DNA of 64,000 bases from Mercurialis annua (lineage: Eukaryota > Streptophyta > Magnoliopsida > Malpighiales > Euphorbiaceae): positions 2,924,001 through 2,988,000 of the forward strand of contig NC_065570.1 in assembly GCF_937616625.2 (NCBI RefSeq), read 5' to 3'. The notes under the pieces were generated by a model. The model was not told the DNA's origin and did no database searches. It was given only the letters and a program-made list of their open reading frames with translations. A program made the position numbers and the translations under genes. This document shows positions 23,291 through 35,732 of this stretch, one piece after another (position 1 is the stretch's first letter; every line of letters begins with the position of its first letter).

Positions 23291-25863
23291 TATTTTTGAG
23301 AATAATAAAGGTTATTTTTGTAAAAAAAGTATAAATTATATTTTTTTTAATTGGCGTTGCCTTGAAGTTTACTTTGGCTGATTGGGAATTGGGGTCGAAC
23401 ATTGGACTCCAGATTAACATATTGGGCTAAGTTATATAGTCAGCCCAACAAATGTAATCATCTCTAGTCACATTAACCATTCCTTTATTGTGGCCTCCAT
23501 TGACACAGCTTCACTAGTCTAAAGCCCATATTTCTTCATTAGGAAAATAATCTAAATGTGATTTTCTTTTCATTAATTTAATAATATATTCTAAAAAATA
23601 AAAACTTTAATTTAATTATAATAATGATTTAATTTACCAAAAAAATTTCATACAATTTAATTATGTCATTAATTTAGGCAAATATCTTAAAAAAGTTTCT
23701 AGAGGGTCCTTAAAGCACAAGAGAAATGAGATCATTGAATTGATATATTGATGTAATATATTTCCAAAAATAAGTAATGATGGTAAAGTATCATTAGAAA
23801 GTCTTTCTGATCTCTTGCTCAAGAATAGAAAATAATTAGAGGGCTTAATTAATTTGTCACTATTTTAAAGATGTGATGTGATATTCCTCTTGGCCCATAG
23901 TCAACTATCCTGCACCATTCTGAGGTATTTCTTCTTCTCATGATTTATATGACACTTTCGTCACTACCATTAGATTTATATCCCCCTTTCCTCTCTTATT
24001 TTTAATAGCATAATAATGGATCAAAAAAATCAATTTTTTTTAATTTATAATAAAATTTTTAAAATTTTAGTCTAAATTTTAAACGAGTAAGGCACTTTTA
24101 GCCAATTCGCTCTAATTAGATTAATATAAGAAAAGATTATAGTTTTGTTTGGAGGCTATGCGGGATTGATCCATGCTATTAAATTGATAGAAAACTAAAA
24201 CCAATGAGATTAATTAGAAGTAAACTAAAATTTTGAAGTTTTAAAAGTTTGGTTTGAACTGTAAAGTGTTAACAAGGTTTAGAGTTTTTAGTTCATTACT
24301 CTTTTTTGTAAATGTTTGTTCTACGCAACGTTTATACAAATGACGTGACACAACTGCTGCATTGTATATTTTTTTTTTATTCATTAGAATTTTGTCATAT
24401 AACTATACAATAAAGAGTAACATATTTTTGTATATTCAGTTTGAAAATAACAATCTCTCATATAAACTGATGAACATATGGTATTGAAACTCTAATTCGA
24501 AATTTCCATATAAATTTATATAATACAAATATCATCCAAACCACTTACTAATTAGTTCTTTTTTTCTTTTTGTTCTAGATCACATCGCTTCTTGACATTT
24601 GAAATGACACCCTTTAATTAATAGTTTTCCTTCTAGTAATTGCTGGACTAATTAGTGCCCTTTATTTATTTATTTTGCTTAACATATCATGTTTAATAGA
24701 ATTTACTCAATTTAGTGTCTTTGCTGGTTTTCTTAATTAGAATTTGAAATTAATATGTCAATTTGGACTGATGTAAATCAACTGAAACTGTCTTTATAAC
24801 GAAGTCTTGAATTTGAATTTCAGGCACTATCAATTTATATACATTTTTTGAATAAGTAAAAAAATTCAAAATTTAATAATATAAAATTAGAGTCGTGTTT
24901 AATGTAATTATGTTTATGCCTAAATTGGGAGACATTCTTGTGTAAATTTAGTTCGTCATGTAGGATTATAAACCATTTACTGAATGCATAACACGTGGCG
25001 TATTTAAATATCATATTCAATCAATAAATATGACATTAATTAGTGATATTTTAATTAGAATTAATGAAAAAAATGTATGCTAAAACCTTTTCTTTAATCA
25101 ACATGATTACGGTAAGAAATAATCATTTTTTTTATCAGTGGATAACATATGGCTCAAATCTTTCTTTCATTTCTTGCATATGCTATAATTCACCAATTTT
25201 ATATTGTTAAAATATTCCCTTCGTTTGGTAAAAGCTAATTAAGAAATGCATGCATTGAAATTCTTAAGGGAATAAAATCTATGAAAAAGTATAAGGTAGT
25301 AAAAAAGAAAATTAGGTACCTGGTTCTTTGGCATTGGAATAAATCACACCCCCTTAAGTAATAACATTGCATATGGGTTTAATTTAGTGTTGTTGCAAAT
25401 TTATTAATAACATTAATATAATCAAACATACCATATCTAAACTCTTTCCAAAATATACTAATTGAGAACATATGAATTCCAATTATACAATAAGATCCCT
25501 TTTTATAATTCATTTTCTCTGTAAAACAAAAACGTCTTCTTCTCTTACATATATTTATATTTATATAGATGATGTATATGGTTCTTGACTATATCTAACA
25601 CAAAATGTGTATAAATACATATATTAATTGAAAAAAGGGTAAATGATGTTTATATGTTTTACTTACACCGAACTTCATTGACCGAAAGCCTTCAAATGAG
25701 TTTGATTTCTCGATAACTCAACCTTTCAATTCAAGAACCGCGTTGATGTGTATATAAATATATAAATAACCTATAGCACGTATCATCGATCATGTATATA
25801 TGTATATATATGTATGTACGATCAAACATTCGAATGTATCGTATGTGATTCTTGATGTATCAG
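23291..25863. other. AT-rich intergenic DNA downstream of the NAC gene
   Basis: I recognise no gene or repeat family. The last few hundred bases (about 25600-25863) probably include the 3' untranslated region of the NAC gene. Confidence 0.4.
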
Positions 25864-27524
25864 TTACGAGTTCCAATTCATGCTTGGAAGCTGAAACTGC
25901 TGTCGCAAAACACCATCACCGAGCGAACCAAGAAAAGTATTCGGATGAAATGGCGCACCACCTTGCGGAAGATGACTCAGCAGAGAAACAAAAGATGTAT
26001 TATCCTGATGATCAGTCCCTGCAGTGCTACAACTGTTATTAAGATCACCATGAAACCGTTTTCCTGAAGAATTAGCTGCAATACCTTCATTGTTATTCCA
26101 ATACTGATGAGATGGGATCGAACGTTTTATCGAAAGCGAATTCGAGTTATTATTAGAAACTGAGGCCATGGACATGTGTTGGCTTGAATGATGAGAAACT
26201 GAACTATTTTGCATACCGTCACCTCCTCCGTTTAGCATTCCTTCGAACATAATATTCTCTTCGTTTTCGAGCAATGAACCGTAACTAGACTTTGAAATGG
26301 TGCACGGCTGTTTCGAGTTTATAGGCAAATTTCCTAGCAAACCTTCCATTGAATCTTCTTTGTCTCTATCCATTGGTCTTTGTGAATTATGTTTTTTGTA
26401 AATCCGGCATAAAACCCAATCATCCAGCTGTATGAACAACCATTAATCAACATTTCTACATATTACCAAAAAAAAAACTGCCAATTTATAACGATCGTTG
26501 TCAAATAAATTTATCTACCAACAACTATACCGCATTCGACATATATATCATAATTTTAAAACCTTTCTAAAATAAACTCATGTAATTTGATATTATGCAC
26601 TGATGTATACAAAATTTATCTTATTTAGCATATATAAAATCGCGTCACATCAAATAGAGATTACAGAATGTTCTCGGCGCTTATATTATTTGAACTATGA
26701 CTCGATGGTACTTTCTGTCACAATTTGAATAATTGTGTGTAGTATACACAAACTAAACTAATTAAAAACGAACTAACAAATATCATATTATATAGAACAT
26801 TCATACGTACCCTTAAGGAGCCTTTCTTGTTAGCCAAATCAAAACCAGGAGGCTTCGAGGAAGAATTATTATTATTCTCAATAAGACGATACTCATGCAT
26901 AATCCAATTCGTTTTAATCCCTTTCGGCGGCTTTCCTCCGTAGAACACTAGCGCCTTCTTCACACCAACTTTTTGACCTCCGTGCGACGTAAGTATCGGC
27001 TTATCAGTTCCGGTCGCTTTCCAATAACCCGAAGTGGCTGCTCGATTAGGTCTAGCTCCGTTCGGATACTTCCGATCCCTCGGACTGAAAAAATACCATT
27101 CTTGCTCTCCAAACGTCGCCTTACCTAAAAAAATCGCCAAAATATTCAATAATTATTATTTTTTGGTTAAAAACATCTTAATTCGTCTCAGTTTGTTAGT
27201 TATTAGTTACTAGTTACGAACGCAGAATTTGAATTTTAATATATTTAGAAACGCCTTAACCATTTAAATACGCTCATACTAGCAAATTATATTAATTGAT
27301 CGAATCAAATTAAGCAACTGATATTTTAAACATGACTTACTAGGTAGCTCCCATGGATCAAATTTATAAAGATCAACTTCAGCTATGATGGTGACCGGAA
27401 GCGGAGCAGAGGCGGCTTTTTTCTTAAGATAGTGAACGACGAGCTCCTCATCCGTCGGGTGGAAGCGGAAGCCCGGCGGCAGGTGAGGATGCGGCGAACC
27501 GGAGGAGGAATCCGTACTCTCCAT
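25864..27524 (-). CDS. NAC-domain transcription factor (NAM/ANAC018-ANAC056-like), complete, 3 exons
   Basis: Exons on the minus strand: 27524-27341, 27124-26811, 26427-25864; 353 residues. All introns are GT-AG and keep frame (Ser split over the first). All five NAC subdomains are present: [19 protein letters not shown] (A), [16 protein letters not shown] (B), [20 protein letters not shown] plus [11 protein letters not shown] (C), [18 protein letters not shown] (D) and [11 protein letters not shown] (E). The two introns split the NAC domain in the usual plant positions. The C-terminal half is Ser/Asn-rich with the end [10 protein letters not shown], as in the NAM/NAC2/NARS group, whose members act in seed and fruit development, senescence and stress. 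NAC proteins bind DNA as dimers in the nucleus. The exact orthologue is not certain. Confidence 0.95.
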
Positions 27525-27560
27525 GAAATGAGAATTTAATTGGACTGATGGAGAGAATAT

Positions 27561-27568
27561 TATTTATA
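27561..27568 (-). promoter_or_regulatory. TATA box of the NAC gene
   Basis: TATAAATA on the minus strand, 37 bp before the ATG. This implies a short leader, or that the true start lies elsewhere. Confidence 0.5.
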
Positions 27569-27639
27569 TGGAAATAATGTGGGTTTATATTTTATAATAA
27601 AGTTTTTGATGATGGAAAATAAAGCCGGTGATCGGTCGA

Positions 27640-27676
27640 CACGTGGAATGGGGAATTGAGGAAAGGGTGACACGTG
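27640..27676. promoter_or_regulatory. Pair of G-boxes upstream of the NAC gene
   Basis: CACGTG occurs at 27640-27645 and 27671-27676, both as ACACGTGG, the ABRE-type G-box core bound by bZIP factors. A third CACGTG is at 27873-27878. Their position, 115-150 bp before the ATG, fits control by ABA or stress signals; that is an inference. Confidence 0.55.
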
Positions 27677-27724
27677 GGGAGTGGGGACCAGTGTGGGGCA
27701 AAACAGAAAAATAGGGAAGAGAGG

Positions 27725-28733
27725 CAGGTTTTATGGGTCGGAGGTTTGGAACTGATTTATACGCTTTTCATGTCATGCTTTTCTTATGTAATAGCCACCA
27801 CCACTATCCACCTCACTCCCTATTTTTCTTTTTTATTTATTGTTTTTGTTTCTTTGCAAGTGTGCTAGATTGCACGTGTGCGCATGACATATTTTGTTAT
27901 TTCTCTTTAAAAATATTACTAACTAAAAGTCATTTATTAACTATATTTTTTGGAATGGCTCCCCTCAAGTCCAAACTCTCTCAATTTCCCTTAAGTTTAC
28001 TTATATGGATATCACATAAGCAAAATGATAAAACGAACTACCGGGTGGCGATTTATATTAGTTTAAAAGCAAAGTATTTACAAGTGTAAGCTACCGGATA
28101 AAATCTGACAACCTAACAAAGAAAAAGACAATACTGCATACATAGAATTTTAATCGCAGATCGCCTTACAATTAAACTTTAAAATTGAAATTATATAACT
28201 ACGCTGAAACTACATAAATCCTTTGATTTTTTAAGAATTCGTAAGATGTAAGCCTGGATCATTGTAAAATGATGAAAGCAATGGAGATCGGAAATAAACG
28301 AGCTTGAAACATCACAAAAACTTGAATGAACCAAGAAATATAACTAAAAACGGCGAGATTCATCAAGAATCGGTACATGTGATCGCTTAGAATTTTAAAA
28401 TTTTGATAGAATCTGGGAAAAAAACAAAAACATCAACAGAAACCACACAACACATACAAAAAAAACTCCACTCGGTGATAGAAAAAATTATTCAAAAACG
28501 GAATAAAACACAAAAATATAAACAAATACGGAAGAAACGGTCTTAGACCGAATAACACTGTTTCCCATTCCTAGAAAGCAAATTGGTGGAAAAATGGACT
28601 AAGACAGAGCTTTCTCTCTCCTGCCTGGAGAGAAGGGAGAGCTTGACAGGATTTAGTTCGTGTAATTTTTAATTGATTTTATTTTCTGTATTTTTTATGA
28701 GTTAATTTTTAATTAGACAAAAAAGTTGCATTG
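27725..28733. other. Intergenic DNA
   Basis: 28090-28660 is less AT-rich and contains short palindromes (GGTCTTAGACC near 28540, and an imperfect hairpin in the CT-rich stretch near 28608-28640). No coding region or known family was recognised; it could be part of a transposon. Confidence 0.35.
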
Positions 28734-28742
28734 TTCAAATTT

Positions 28743-28853
28743 TAATTTATTTTTTTGATAATTAGAGAGAGTGAGCATTTGTGGGAGGATTTAAACCCAC
28801 GACCTTGATAGTTTTCTGTCAGCGCATATACCGTTTGAACTATCACTCGTTGG
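28743..28853 (-). mobile_element. tRNA-derived SINE (111 bp)
   Basis: Read on the minus strand it begins ACCAACGAGTGA, has a polymerase III A box (TAGTTCAAACGG) and a B box (GGTTTAAATCC), and ends in an A-rich tail. It is flanked by the direct repeat TTCAAATTT (28734-28742 and 28854-28862). Confidence 0.72.
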
Positions 28854-29136
28854 TTCAAATTTCAAATTTCTTTTATGATTTAAAATTTATAGTAAATCCA
28901 TTAAAATATATTAGAAATAGAGTATTTTGACAAGGAAAATTTTTAAAATACAAATACAAGGAAAATATTTAAAAATACAAATAGTGTTCATGAATTCTCG
29001 TTCTTTAAATTTACCGCAACATTATTTTAAGTAGATTTAGAATTATTCGACTATAATTTAATTTTAAATTTTTCATAATAGTCAATTTACGATGTATTTC
29101 GATATTGAAAACTTGATTAATTTTTTTTTTAGCTAA

Positions 29137-29407
29137 CACTACAAGGAATTCTGTATATGGCAACAAATTTTTTTGCAGCTAATTTTTTTTGCTGTTAAAA
29201 AACATTTTGCAGCATTAATTTTAAAAGTTGCTGCCATTAGTTAAGTTATATCAGCATTTTATAGCAAATTTTTTTACCAATTATTTAAGACAACGTTTTA
29301 TTAGCAGGAACATGCCATAATTTTTTTTTGCTATATGTTAATAGTAGCGATTTTAGAACTATTAGCAGTAAAAATATTTGCTGTTAATTCTAATATTTCT
29401 TGTAATG
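29137..29407. mobile_element. CACTA-type MITE (271 bp)
   Basis: The ends read CACTACAAGGAATT and, inverted, CATTACAAGAAATA, with a 3-bp target duplication TAA on both sides (29134-29136, 29408-29410). The inside is built of inverted TTGCAGC/GCTGTTA motifs. Typical of CACTA-derived MITEs. Confidence 0.75.
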
Positions 29408-29410
29408 TAA

Positions 29411-29682
29411 TCTCACATTGATGAAGCATATGATAAAATCTCACATCACCAAAAAAAAAGAGAAATATGTCAAACAATTTATAAAAAGATAACAGTCTCA
29501 TTTCTTTATATTTCTCCTTATGCTCATTTATTACAAGAAATCAACATCAAAAAACACCTTACTAGCTAAAGTATCGAAGTAAACTGGGGATCGAAAGCCT
29601 AAATTCTTCTATCTAACACATTCGTCTTGTGGAGGTGGCTCAGACCCTATATAAATCGACAAATAACAGATTTTGACCTCCA

Positions 29683-29717
<35 letters not shown>

Positions 29718-30141
29718 TAAATATGAATTATAGTAACTTTAATTGTATTCACATTTGATATATCAATAAATTATAAATTGGTATCAATATACTGGGGAGA
29801 TGGAGGTAATTGTAATGTACCATGCCTTTTAGTGCAGAAAATTTACCACCGCACATATGTTGCACTAACATTACATCCATCAATATGTCTTCATGATTCA
29901 TTTCATTTTTGCATAAAAGCTTCTCTGTTTAGTCTTTGTTCTTTCACAATGGGATTAAACTACACACTTTATTCATGCTTATTATTTCACTATTTGTCAA
30001 ATTATTACTGGTTGCATTTGCCTATCTAACTTTTTATGTAGATTTTCATTTGAAAATTACAAACCAAAGAAAAATAATTGTAAATTGTCAATGAGGGAAA
30101 AAGAATACCTTAGGGTACAATTGTTTCTCTTACGAAATGAT

Positions 30142-30219
<78 letters not shown>

Positions 30220-30832
30220 CTCTTAGTGTATAAACCAGCGGCTAAGTCACCTCTTAACTCATGAATCAACGTTCTTTTAATTTTATTTTTCTCCTTTAAA
30301 ATCTTAAAATAAATTTACCCGATTCTAATTATTTATTTACCTATTCCACTAAAATATTAAATTATTTTATTTTTAAGATATTGTAGTTTCAGTATATTTT
30401 TATATTTCATACATTTCTATATAAATAACTAAATATATAAAATTTTAAAAAAATTATATTAAACTATCTGTATTAGGTTATTTAAATTAATTTAATAATT
30501 ATGATATGCGATGAATTTGATAAAAGTATAGTAATAAATAACAATATTTTGTTACTTTTTTAATGTTAGTTAATATTTAAATTTATTTGTTGATGATCGA
30601 TAGACTAATTTCGTATTTGACAGTTTTGAAATAATAATAATTGATATTTTTAGTTTGAACCACAAATAAATTAATTAATATTTAGCGATTTGTTATAAAT
30701 AAATTTTTAAAGTCGATACTATATATTTTCTGGATTCTAAAATAGTTAAATGTTTCCTAAAAGTTACCAAACGAGATATCACTTTTAACCTAAAAGTAAA
30801 TAAAAAATACTAAATGAGTAACATATCATTCT
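29411..30832. other. Intergenic DNA with GT and TA microsatellites
   Basis: A short TG run lies near 29685-29702. A long TA run fills about 30145-30217. No gene was recognised. Confidence 0.6.
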
Positions 30833-31425
30833 TGATGGATACCGAATCCTACTGTAAGTATAATGGAGCCGAGTTGCAGGAGATCCACTCTCAGGCGACA
30901 CCGGACTCCCCCTGAAGACGGAAAGATATGAAGGAGATACCGAATCTCTAAGATTCGGTAATACACTAATAAAGACCGAATCCCACATGATCCGCCAAGA
31001 GCGCGTCAGGTCCGGGATTCGGATAAACGACTAAATATGGAAACCTTGTCCTATTTGGACACAAACACTACATATGGAAGGATAAGCTCTACTTTAGGAA
31101 GATAAGACTATTTAGGAAGACGTTCCTAAATAGGACTCTTATCAGATTAAGGTAGATCTCGACAAATCAGGAGAATCCTTAAGATACGGCCGAATCCCTA
31201 CAAAGTAGGATTCACCTACCTAATACAACTCTACTAGGTATATTCGTCTACTATAAAAGGAGCACGAGGTATGCCTAGAATCACAATTACATTCATATAC
31301 TAAAAACGCTGCTCAAAGCTCTAAACTGACTTTAGCATCGGAGAGTTAATCGGACAACCACCGTCCGGTTAGCTTCTACCCTGTTTTGCAGGTTCACTCA
31401 CCGGTTCAGAAGGCAGACTCCATCA
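30833..31425 (+). repeat. 5' LTR of the Tat-type gypsy element
   Basis: 593 bp. Carries six copies of CCGAATC (four direct, two inverted), an 11-bp perfect stem CTATTTAGGAA with a 4-base loop at 31108-31133, and a TATA box near 31252. Confidence 0.94.
31252..31258 (+). promoter_or_regulatory. TATA box in the gypsy LTR
   Basis: TATAAAA about 170 bp before the end of the LTR, at a place expected for the U3/R transition. The same box is at 38580-38586 in the 3' LTR. Confidence 0.6.
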
Positions 31426-31427
31426 AT

Positions 31428-31443
31428 TGGCGCCGTCTGTGGG
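31428..31443 (+). other. Primer binding site of the gypsy element
   Basis: TGGCGCCGTCTGTGGG starts two bases after the LTR. TGGCGCC openings are usual for plant gypsy elements; I do not assign the tRNA with certainty. Confidence 0.75.
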
Positions 31444-31509
31444 AAAAGCTTAACTAAACTTCAAAAGAAGGAGCTTTTCTGAACTCAAAAACAAATCTCA
31501 TTGAAGAAG

Positions 31510-34500
31510 ATGACTTCTGAAAGAGTAAACCTGAAAGATCAAACGACACAGAGAAAACGAAAAGCAACAGAACTCTCAACTCCTCCTCCAGTGACTTTTG
31601 ACGGAGAGGACTTCGGGAGAATAGCCGAAGAGCACAACGAAGCTCTGGTTGTGGCCATGATCATCGAACACTGGAACGTTGCGAGAATCCTAATCGATGA
31701 AGGAAGCGCAATAAACCTGATAACAAAAAAGGCCTACGAAAGCCTAGGAGGAGACCTAGCGGAACTAAAGAGAAATGCCACGCCTGTGGTAGGATTTGGG
31801 GGCTTGCCAATTAAGCCCAATGGAACAACTACTCTCGACGTCAAGCTAGGAAGGACAAGGAAAAGCGAGGAATTACCTACACGGTTTAGCGTCGTAGAAA
31901 TCGACCTGCCGTACAACGCGATACTGGGGAGACCTTTCCTCCACGACTCAGCCGCCGTGACAAGCATAAAGGCGCTAACCATGAAGATACCGACGAAACA
32001 AGGAATTATCACGATACAAGGAAACCGAGCCGAGGCGAAAAAGTGCTACGAACAAGCAATAAGAGAATCAGGCGAAGCAATGGCAATAGAAGAAATCCTT
32101 AATCACGACATCGAAGAAAAAGAAACAGCACCCGAAGGCGAAACAAAGAAATTCCAACTCGACAAGGAGAAAAGAGTAAATCTCGGCGCAAACATGAACC
32201 CAAAGATCGAAAGCGAAATCACAGCCATGCTGAAAAACAACGTCAAAACCTTCGCTGCTAACGCATCAGAAATAGTCGGAATAGACCCCCACGTCATTAC
32301 TCATGATCTAAATGTAGCAGAAGCGGCGAACCCAGTGAAGCAAAAGAAAAGGAAGTTCTCGGAAGAAAAACAGAAAATAATCGCTGAAGAAGTAGAAAAA
32401 CTGGAGAAAGCAGGATTCATACGAGAAGTCCACTACCCCGAATGGGTAGCTAACGTAGTTATCGTAAAGAAAGCCAACGGAAAAAATAGAATGTGTGTGG
32501 ATTACACCGATCTAAACAAAGCGTGTCCTAAAGATAGTTACCCTCTCCCCGATATCGACCAACTAGTGGACTCTACTGCTGGACACGCGATGTATAGCCT
32601 AGCCGACGCAGCTCAAGGCTACCACCAAATCCAGATGAAGGAGCAAGACCAAGAAAAAACTTCATTCATCACGGAGGGAGGAACTTACTGCTACACGGCA
32701 ATGCCTTTCGGCTTGAAAAATGCTGGAGCAACGTACCAAAGACTTATGAATTTCATGTTCAAAGACGAGATAGGAAAGCGAGTCCAGGTGTATGTAGACG
32801 ATCTAATCATCAAGAGCGAGAAGGAAGAAACCCATGCAAAAGATCTTGAAGAAACATTCAGCATACTGAATAAGTTTGGAATGAAGCTGAACCCCGACAA
32901 ATGCACGTTCGGCGTACAAGGCGGGAAATTCCTGGGATTCATGATATCTCAAAGAGGAATAGAGGCGAACCCCGAGAAGATCAAAGCAATTATGGACATG
33001 AAGGCACCAAGAAGCATAAATGAAGTTCAAAAACTCAACGGGCGAATCACAGCACTCGGTAGATTCATGTCTTGCTCAGCAAAAAGATGCTTGCCTTTCT
33101 TCAAAGCCCTCAAAGGAACACAAAAATTTGAATGGAATGAAGACTGCGAGAACGCCTTTGAAGAAATAAAGAAATTCCTCGTCACCCCACCATTGCTAAG
33201 CAGACCGCTGAAAGGGGAGACACTATACCTATACATCAGCACCACGAACGAGACCATCGGGACAGTGCTGGTAAGGGAAGAAGATAACGAGATGAAGCCA
33301 ATCTACTACATTAGTCGAGTCCTGAAGGGCGCGGAGACACGATACCCCGAGATCGAAAAAATGGCACTTGCCGTACTGACCACAGCTAAAAAGCTGAGAT
33401 ACTACTTCCAAAGTCACAATGTTGTAGTAAGGACAAATCAACCATTGCGAAAGGCGATCCAACGACCAGAAACCTCCGGAAGATTAGTCCACTGGTCCAT
33501 CCAACTCAGCGAACACGACATAAGATACGAACCTCGCCCAACTCTGAAAGCACAAGCTTTGGCGGACTTCGTAGCAGAAATAACTCCAACCGAGACCGGC
33601 CAACCCAAACCAGCCTCGGTATGGGAACTCCACGTAGATGGAGCATCAAATGAAAAAGGAGCTGGAGCAGGAGCCATCCTCAAAGGACCCGACAAAATCA
33701 AGATTGAATATGGAGTAAACATCCAATTCGCCGCCAGCAACAATGTAGCTGAGTATGAAGCCCTAATCGCAGGCCTCGGCCTCGCATTAGAAATAAGAAC
33801 GGAAATCCTAAAGATCTATAGCGACTCCCAGCTGGTGGTAAATCAAGTCAAGGGAGAATATCAAGCCAAAGAAACAGGGATGATCGAATACCTGAGTCAA
33901 GTCAAAACACAGCTTCAACAGCTAGAAGCACAAGGAGGACAATGGGAAATCATTCAAATCCCGAGAGAGGAAAACACCGAAGCCGACGCCATCGCCAAAT
34001 CAGCGTCAGAACTCGGAGATCTATTCACTAAAATGCAGCTAAAGGAAATTCTCGAGTCACCAAGCACCAGAAAAACAGAGGTCATGGCAATCGAGGAAGC
34101 CGACTCCTGGATGACTCCACTGATCAAATATCTAGACTGCGGCGAGTTACCAATAGACAAAGTCGAAGCCATTCGCACCATCAGAAAATCTGCCAACTAC
34201 TCTTTTCACAATGGAGTTCTTTACCGAACCTCATTAACTCATCCATGGTCTAGGTGTGTCTCGCCTCAGACAGGAGAATCCATCCTAAAGGAAATCCACG
34301 AAGGAATATGCGGCGCGCACGAAGGAGCAGTCGCCATAGCAAGAAAAACAATACTCCAGGGATACTACTGGCCAACCATCAAAGAAGACGCAAAAGCATT
34401 AGTCAAGAAATGTGATAAATGCCAAAGACACGACAACATCAGTCGTGTACCGGCAGTACCTCAAGGATCAATGGAAAGCCCATGGCCGTTCGCCACTTGG

Positions 34501-35343
34501 GGGATTGACATAGTTGGACCGTTCGAAACGGGAAAACATCAAGCGAAATTCCTAATCGTCGCAATAGAACACTTCACAAAATGGGTAGAGGTAGCACCTG
34601 TCGCAACCATCACCGCAGCCAAAGTAGAGGAATTCTTCAAGAACGAAGTAATATGCCGATTCGGCATACCCCACACTGTAATAGCAGACAACGGCAAACA
34701 ATTCAATTGCAAGCGGTTCAAGGCATTTTGCAAAGGACTAATGATCAATTTGAAATTTACTTCGGTGGCGCACCCCCAAACAAACGGAATGACAGAAGTC
34801 ACCAACCGAACCATAGCACAAGGCATAAAAAAGAGACTTTCTCAGTACAAGGAGAACTGGGTAGAAGAATTATACAGCGTTCTATGGGCATACAGAACAA
34901 CTCCTAGAAAAGGAACTGGCGAAACACCTTTCAGGCTCGCCTACGGCACTGAAGCAGTAATTCCAGTAGAAATTGGAATACCCAGTATCAGAGTAAACTA
35001 TCTAGAAGAAGAAACCAATGAGGCTAGAACAAGACTATGTCTAGACCTACTAGAAGAGAGAAGGAATGAAGCGGTAGCCCGAGCCGCTACATACAAGAAG
35101 CAAGCCGCAAAATACCATAACAAAAGAATGAATTTTAGAGAATTTCAAAGAGGCGATCTGGTCTTACGAAACGCGGAAGTTGGCAGAGGAAACGCAGGAG
35201 TAAAGAAAATGCAAGCTAATTGGGAAGGCCCCTTCATCATAGAAGAAGCTACTGGCAAAGGCGCATATAGACTAAAGACAATAACTGGGTCCATGGTACC
35301 CAGATATTGGAATATAGAACACCTGAGAAAGTATTATCAATAA
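31510..35343 (+). CDS. Tat-type gypsy pol (protease, RT, RNase H, second RNase H, integrase)
   Basis: One intact frame of 1,277 residues from ATG 31510 (a TTG at 31501 also reads in frame). Order: aspartic protease (LIDEGSA, Asp63), reverse transcriptase (YVDD at 428), a first RNase H (SVLV-type block around 575-690), a second, archaeal/plant-type RNase H from about 705 (HVDGAS, NNVAEYEAL, YSDSQLVVNQV), then integrase with an HHCC finger (H..H..CDKCQRH) and a D-D-E core (WGIDIVGPF near 997, IADNGKQF, NGMTEVTNRT). RT before integrase makes it Ty3/gypsy; the doubled RNase H points to Tat. The gag domain that should precede the protease is absent. No stop or shift is seen. Confidence 0.95.
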   Translation: MTSERVNLKDQTTQRKRKATELSTPPPVTFDGEDFGRIAEEHNEALVVAMIIEHWNVARILIDEGSAINLITKKAYESLGGDLAELKRNATPVVGFGGLPIKPNGTTTLDVKLGRTRKSEELPTRFSVVEIDLPYNAILGRPFLHDSAAVTSIKALTMKIPTKQGIITIQGNRAEAKKCYEQAIRESGEAMAIEEILNHDIEEKETAPEGETKKFQLDKEKRVNLGANMNPKIESEITAMLKNNVKTFAANASEIVGIDPHVITHDLNVAEAANPVKQKKRKFSEEKQKIIAEEVEKLEKAGFIREVHYPEWVANVVIVKKANGKNRMCVDYTDLNKACPKDSYPLPDIDQLVDSTAGHAMYSLADAAQGYHQIQMKEQDQEKTSFITEGGTYCYTAMPFGLKNAGATYQRLMNFMFKDEIGKRVQVYVDDLIIKSEKEETHAKDLEETFSILNKFGMKLNPDKCTFGVQGGKFLGFMISQRGIEANPEKIKAIMDMKAPRSINEVQKLNGRITALGRFMSCSAKRCLPFFKALKGTQKFEWNEDCENAFEEIKKFLVTPPLLSRPLKGETLYLYISTTNETIGTVLVREEDNEMKPIYYISRVLKGAETRYPEIEKMALAVLTTAKKLRYYFQSHNVVVRTNQPLRKAIQRPETSGRLVHWSIQLSEHDIRYEPRPTLKAQALADFVAEITPTETGQPKPASVWELHVDGASNEKGAGAGAILKGPDKIKIEYGVNIQFAASNNVAEYEALIAGLGLALEIRTEILKIYSDSQLVVNQVKGEYQAKETGMIEYLSQVKTQLQQLEAQGGQWEIIQIPREENTEADAIAKSASELGDLFTKMQLKEILESPSTRKTEVMAIEEADSWMTPLIKYLDCGELPIDKVEAIRTIRKSANYSFHNGVLYRTSLTHPWSRCVSPQTGESILKEIHEGICGAHEGAVAIARKTILQGYYWPTIKEDAKALVKKCDKCQRHDNISRVPAVPQGSMESPWPFATWGIDIVGPFETGKHQAKFLIVAIEHFTKWVEVAPVATITAAKVEEFFKNEVICRFGIPHTVIADNGKQFNCKRFKAFCKGLMINLKFTSVAHPQTNGMTEVTNRTIAQGIKKRLSQYKENWVEELYSVLWAYRTTPRKGTGETPFRLAYGTEAVIPVEIGIPSIRVNYLEEETNEARTRLCLDLLEERRNEAVARAATYKKQAAKYHNKRMNFREFQRGDLVLRNAEVGRGNAGVKKMQANWEGPFIIEEATGKGAYRLKTITGSMVPRYWNIEHLRKYYQ

Positions 35344-35732
35344 ATTCAGGGCTTGTACTTGTTTCCATTTTTGAAATAAAAAGCGATTCGGCGAAACAAA
35401 TCTTATAGGCTCGCTCGAGACCTAATACATACAACTTAACAAGAATCGTTTGAATCTTAGTTAAAAAATAATTTAGACTCGTCCGAGTCAAATAAATAAA
35501 AGGATCCATTCGGACCTACAAATAAATTACACCAGCAGAAGTTTAGATTAACTTCTCAAAATAACAAACGAGTTTAGATTAACTCTACAAATAAAGAAAG
35601 GCAATGGTCAAAAGATCATTATATTAACAGAAGAAAAATTACAAAGGATCCGCCCACGATCCAATACAAAAAAAGAGAGGCGAAAGCAACAAATACTAAA
35701 AAGCAAAAAATACAAAAAGGAGAAAATAAAAA
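35344..35732. other. Spacer between gypsy pol and the antisense ORF
   Basis: The two genes converge here; their 3' untranslated regions and polyadenylation signals probably overlap. It contains GATTCGG and CCATTCGG motifs like those in the LTR. Confidence 0.5.
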
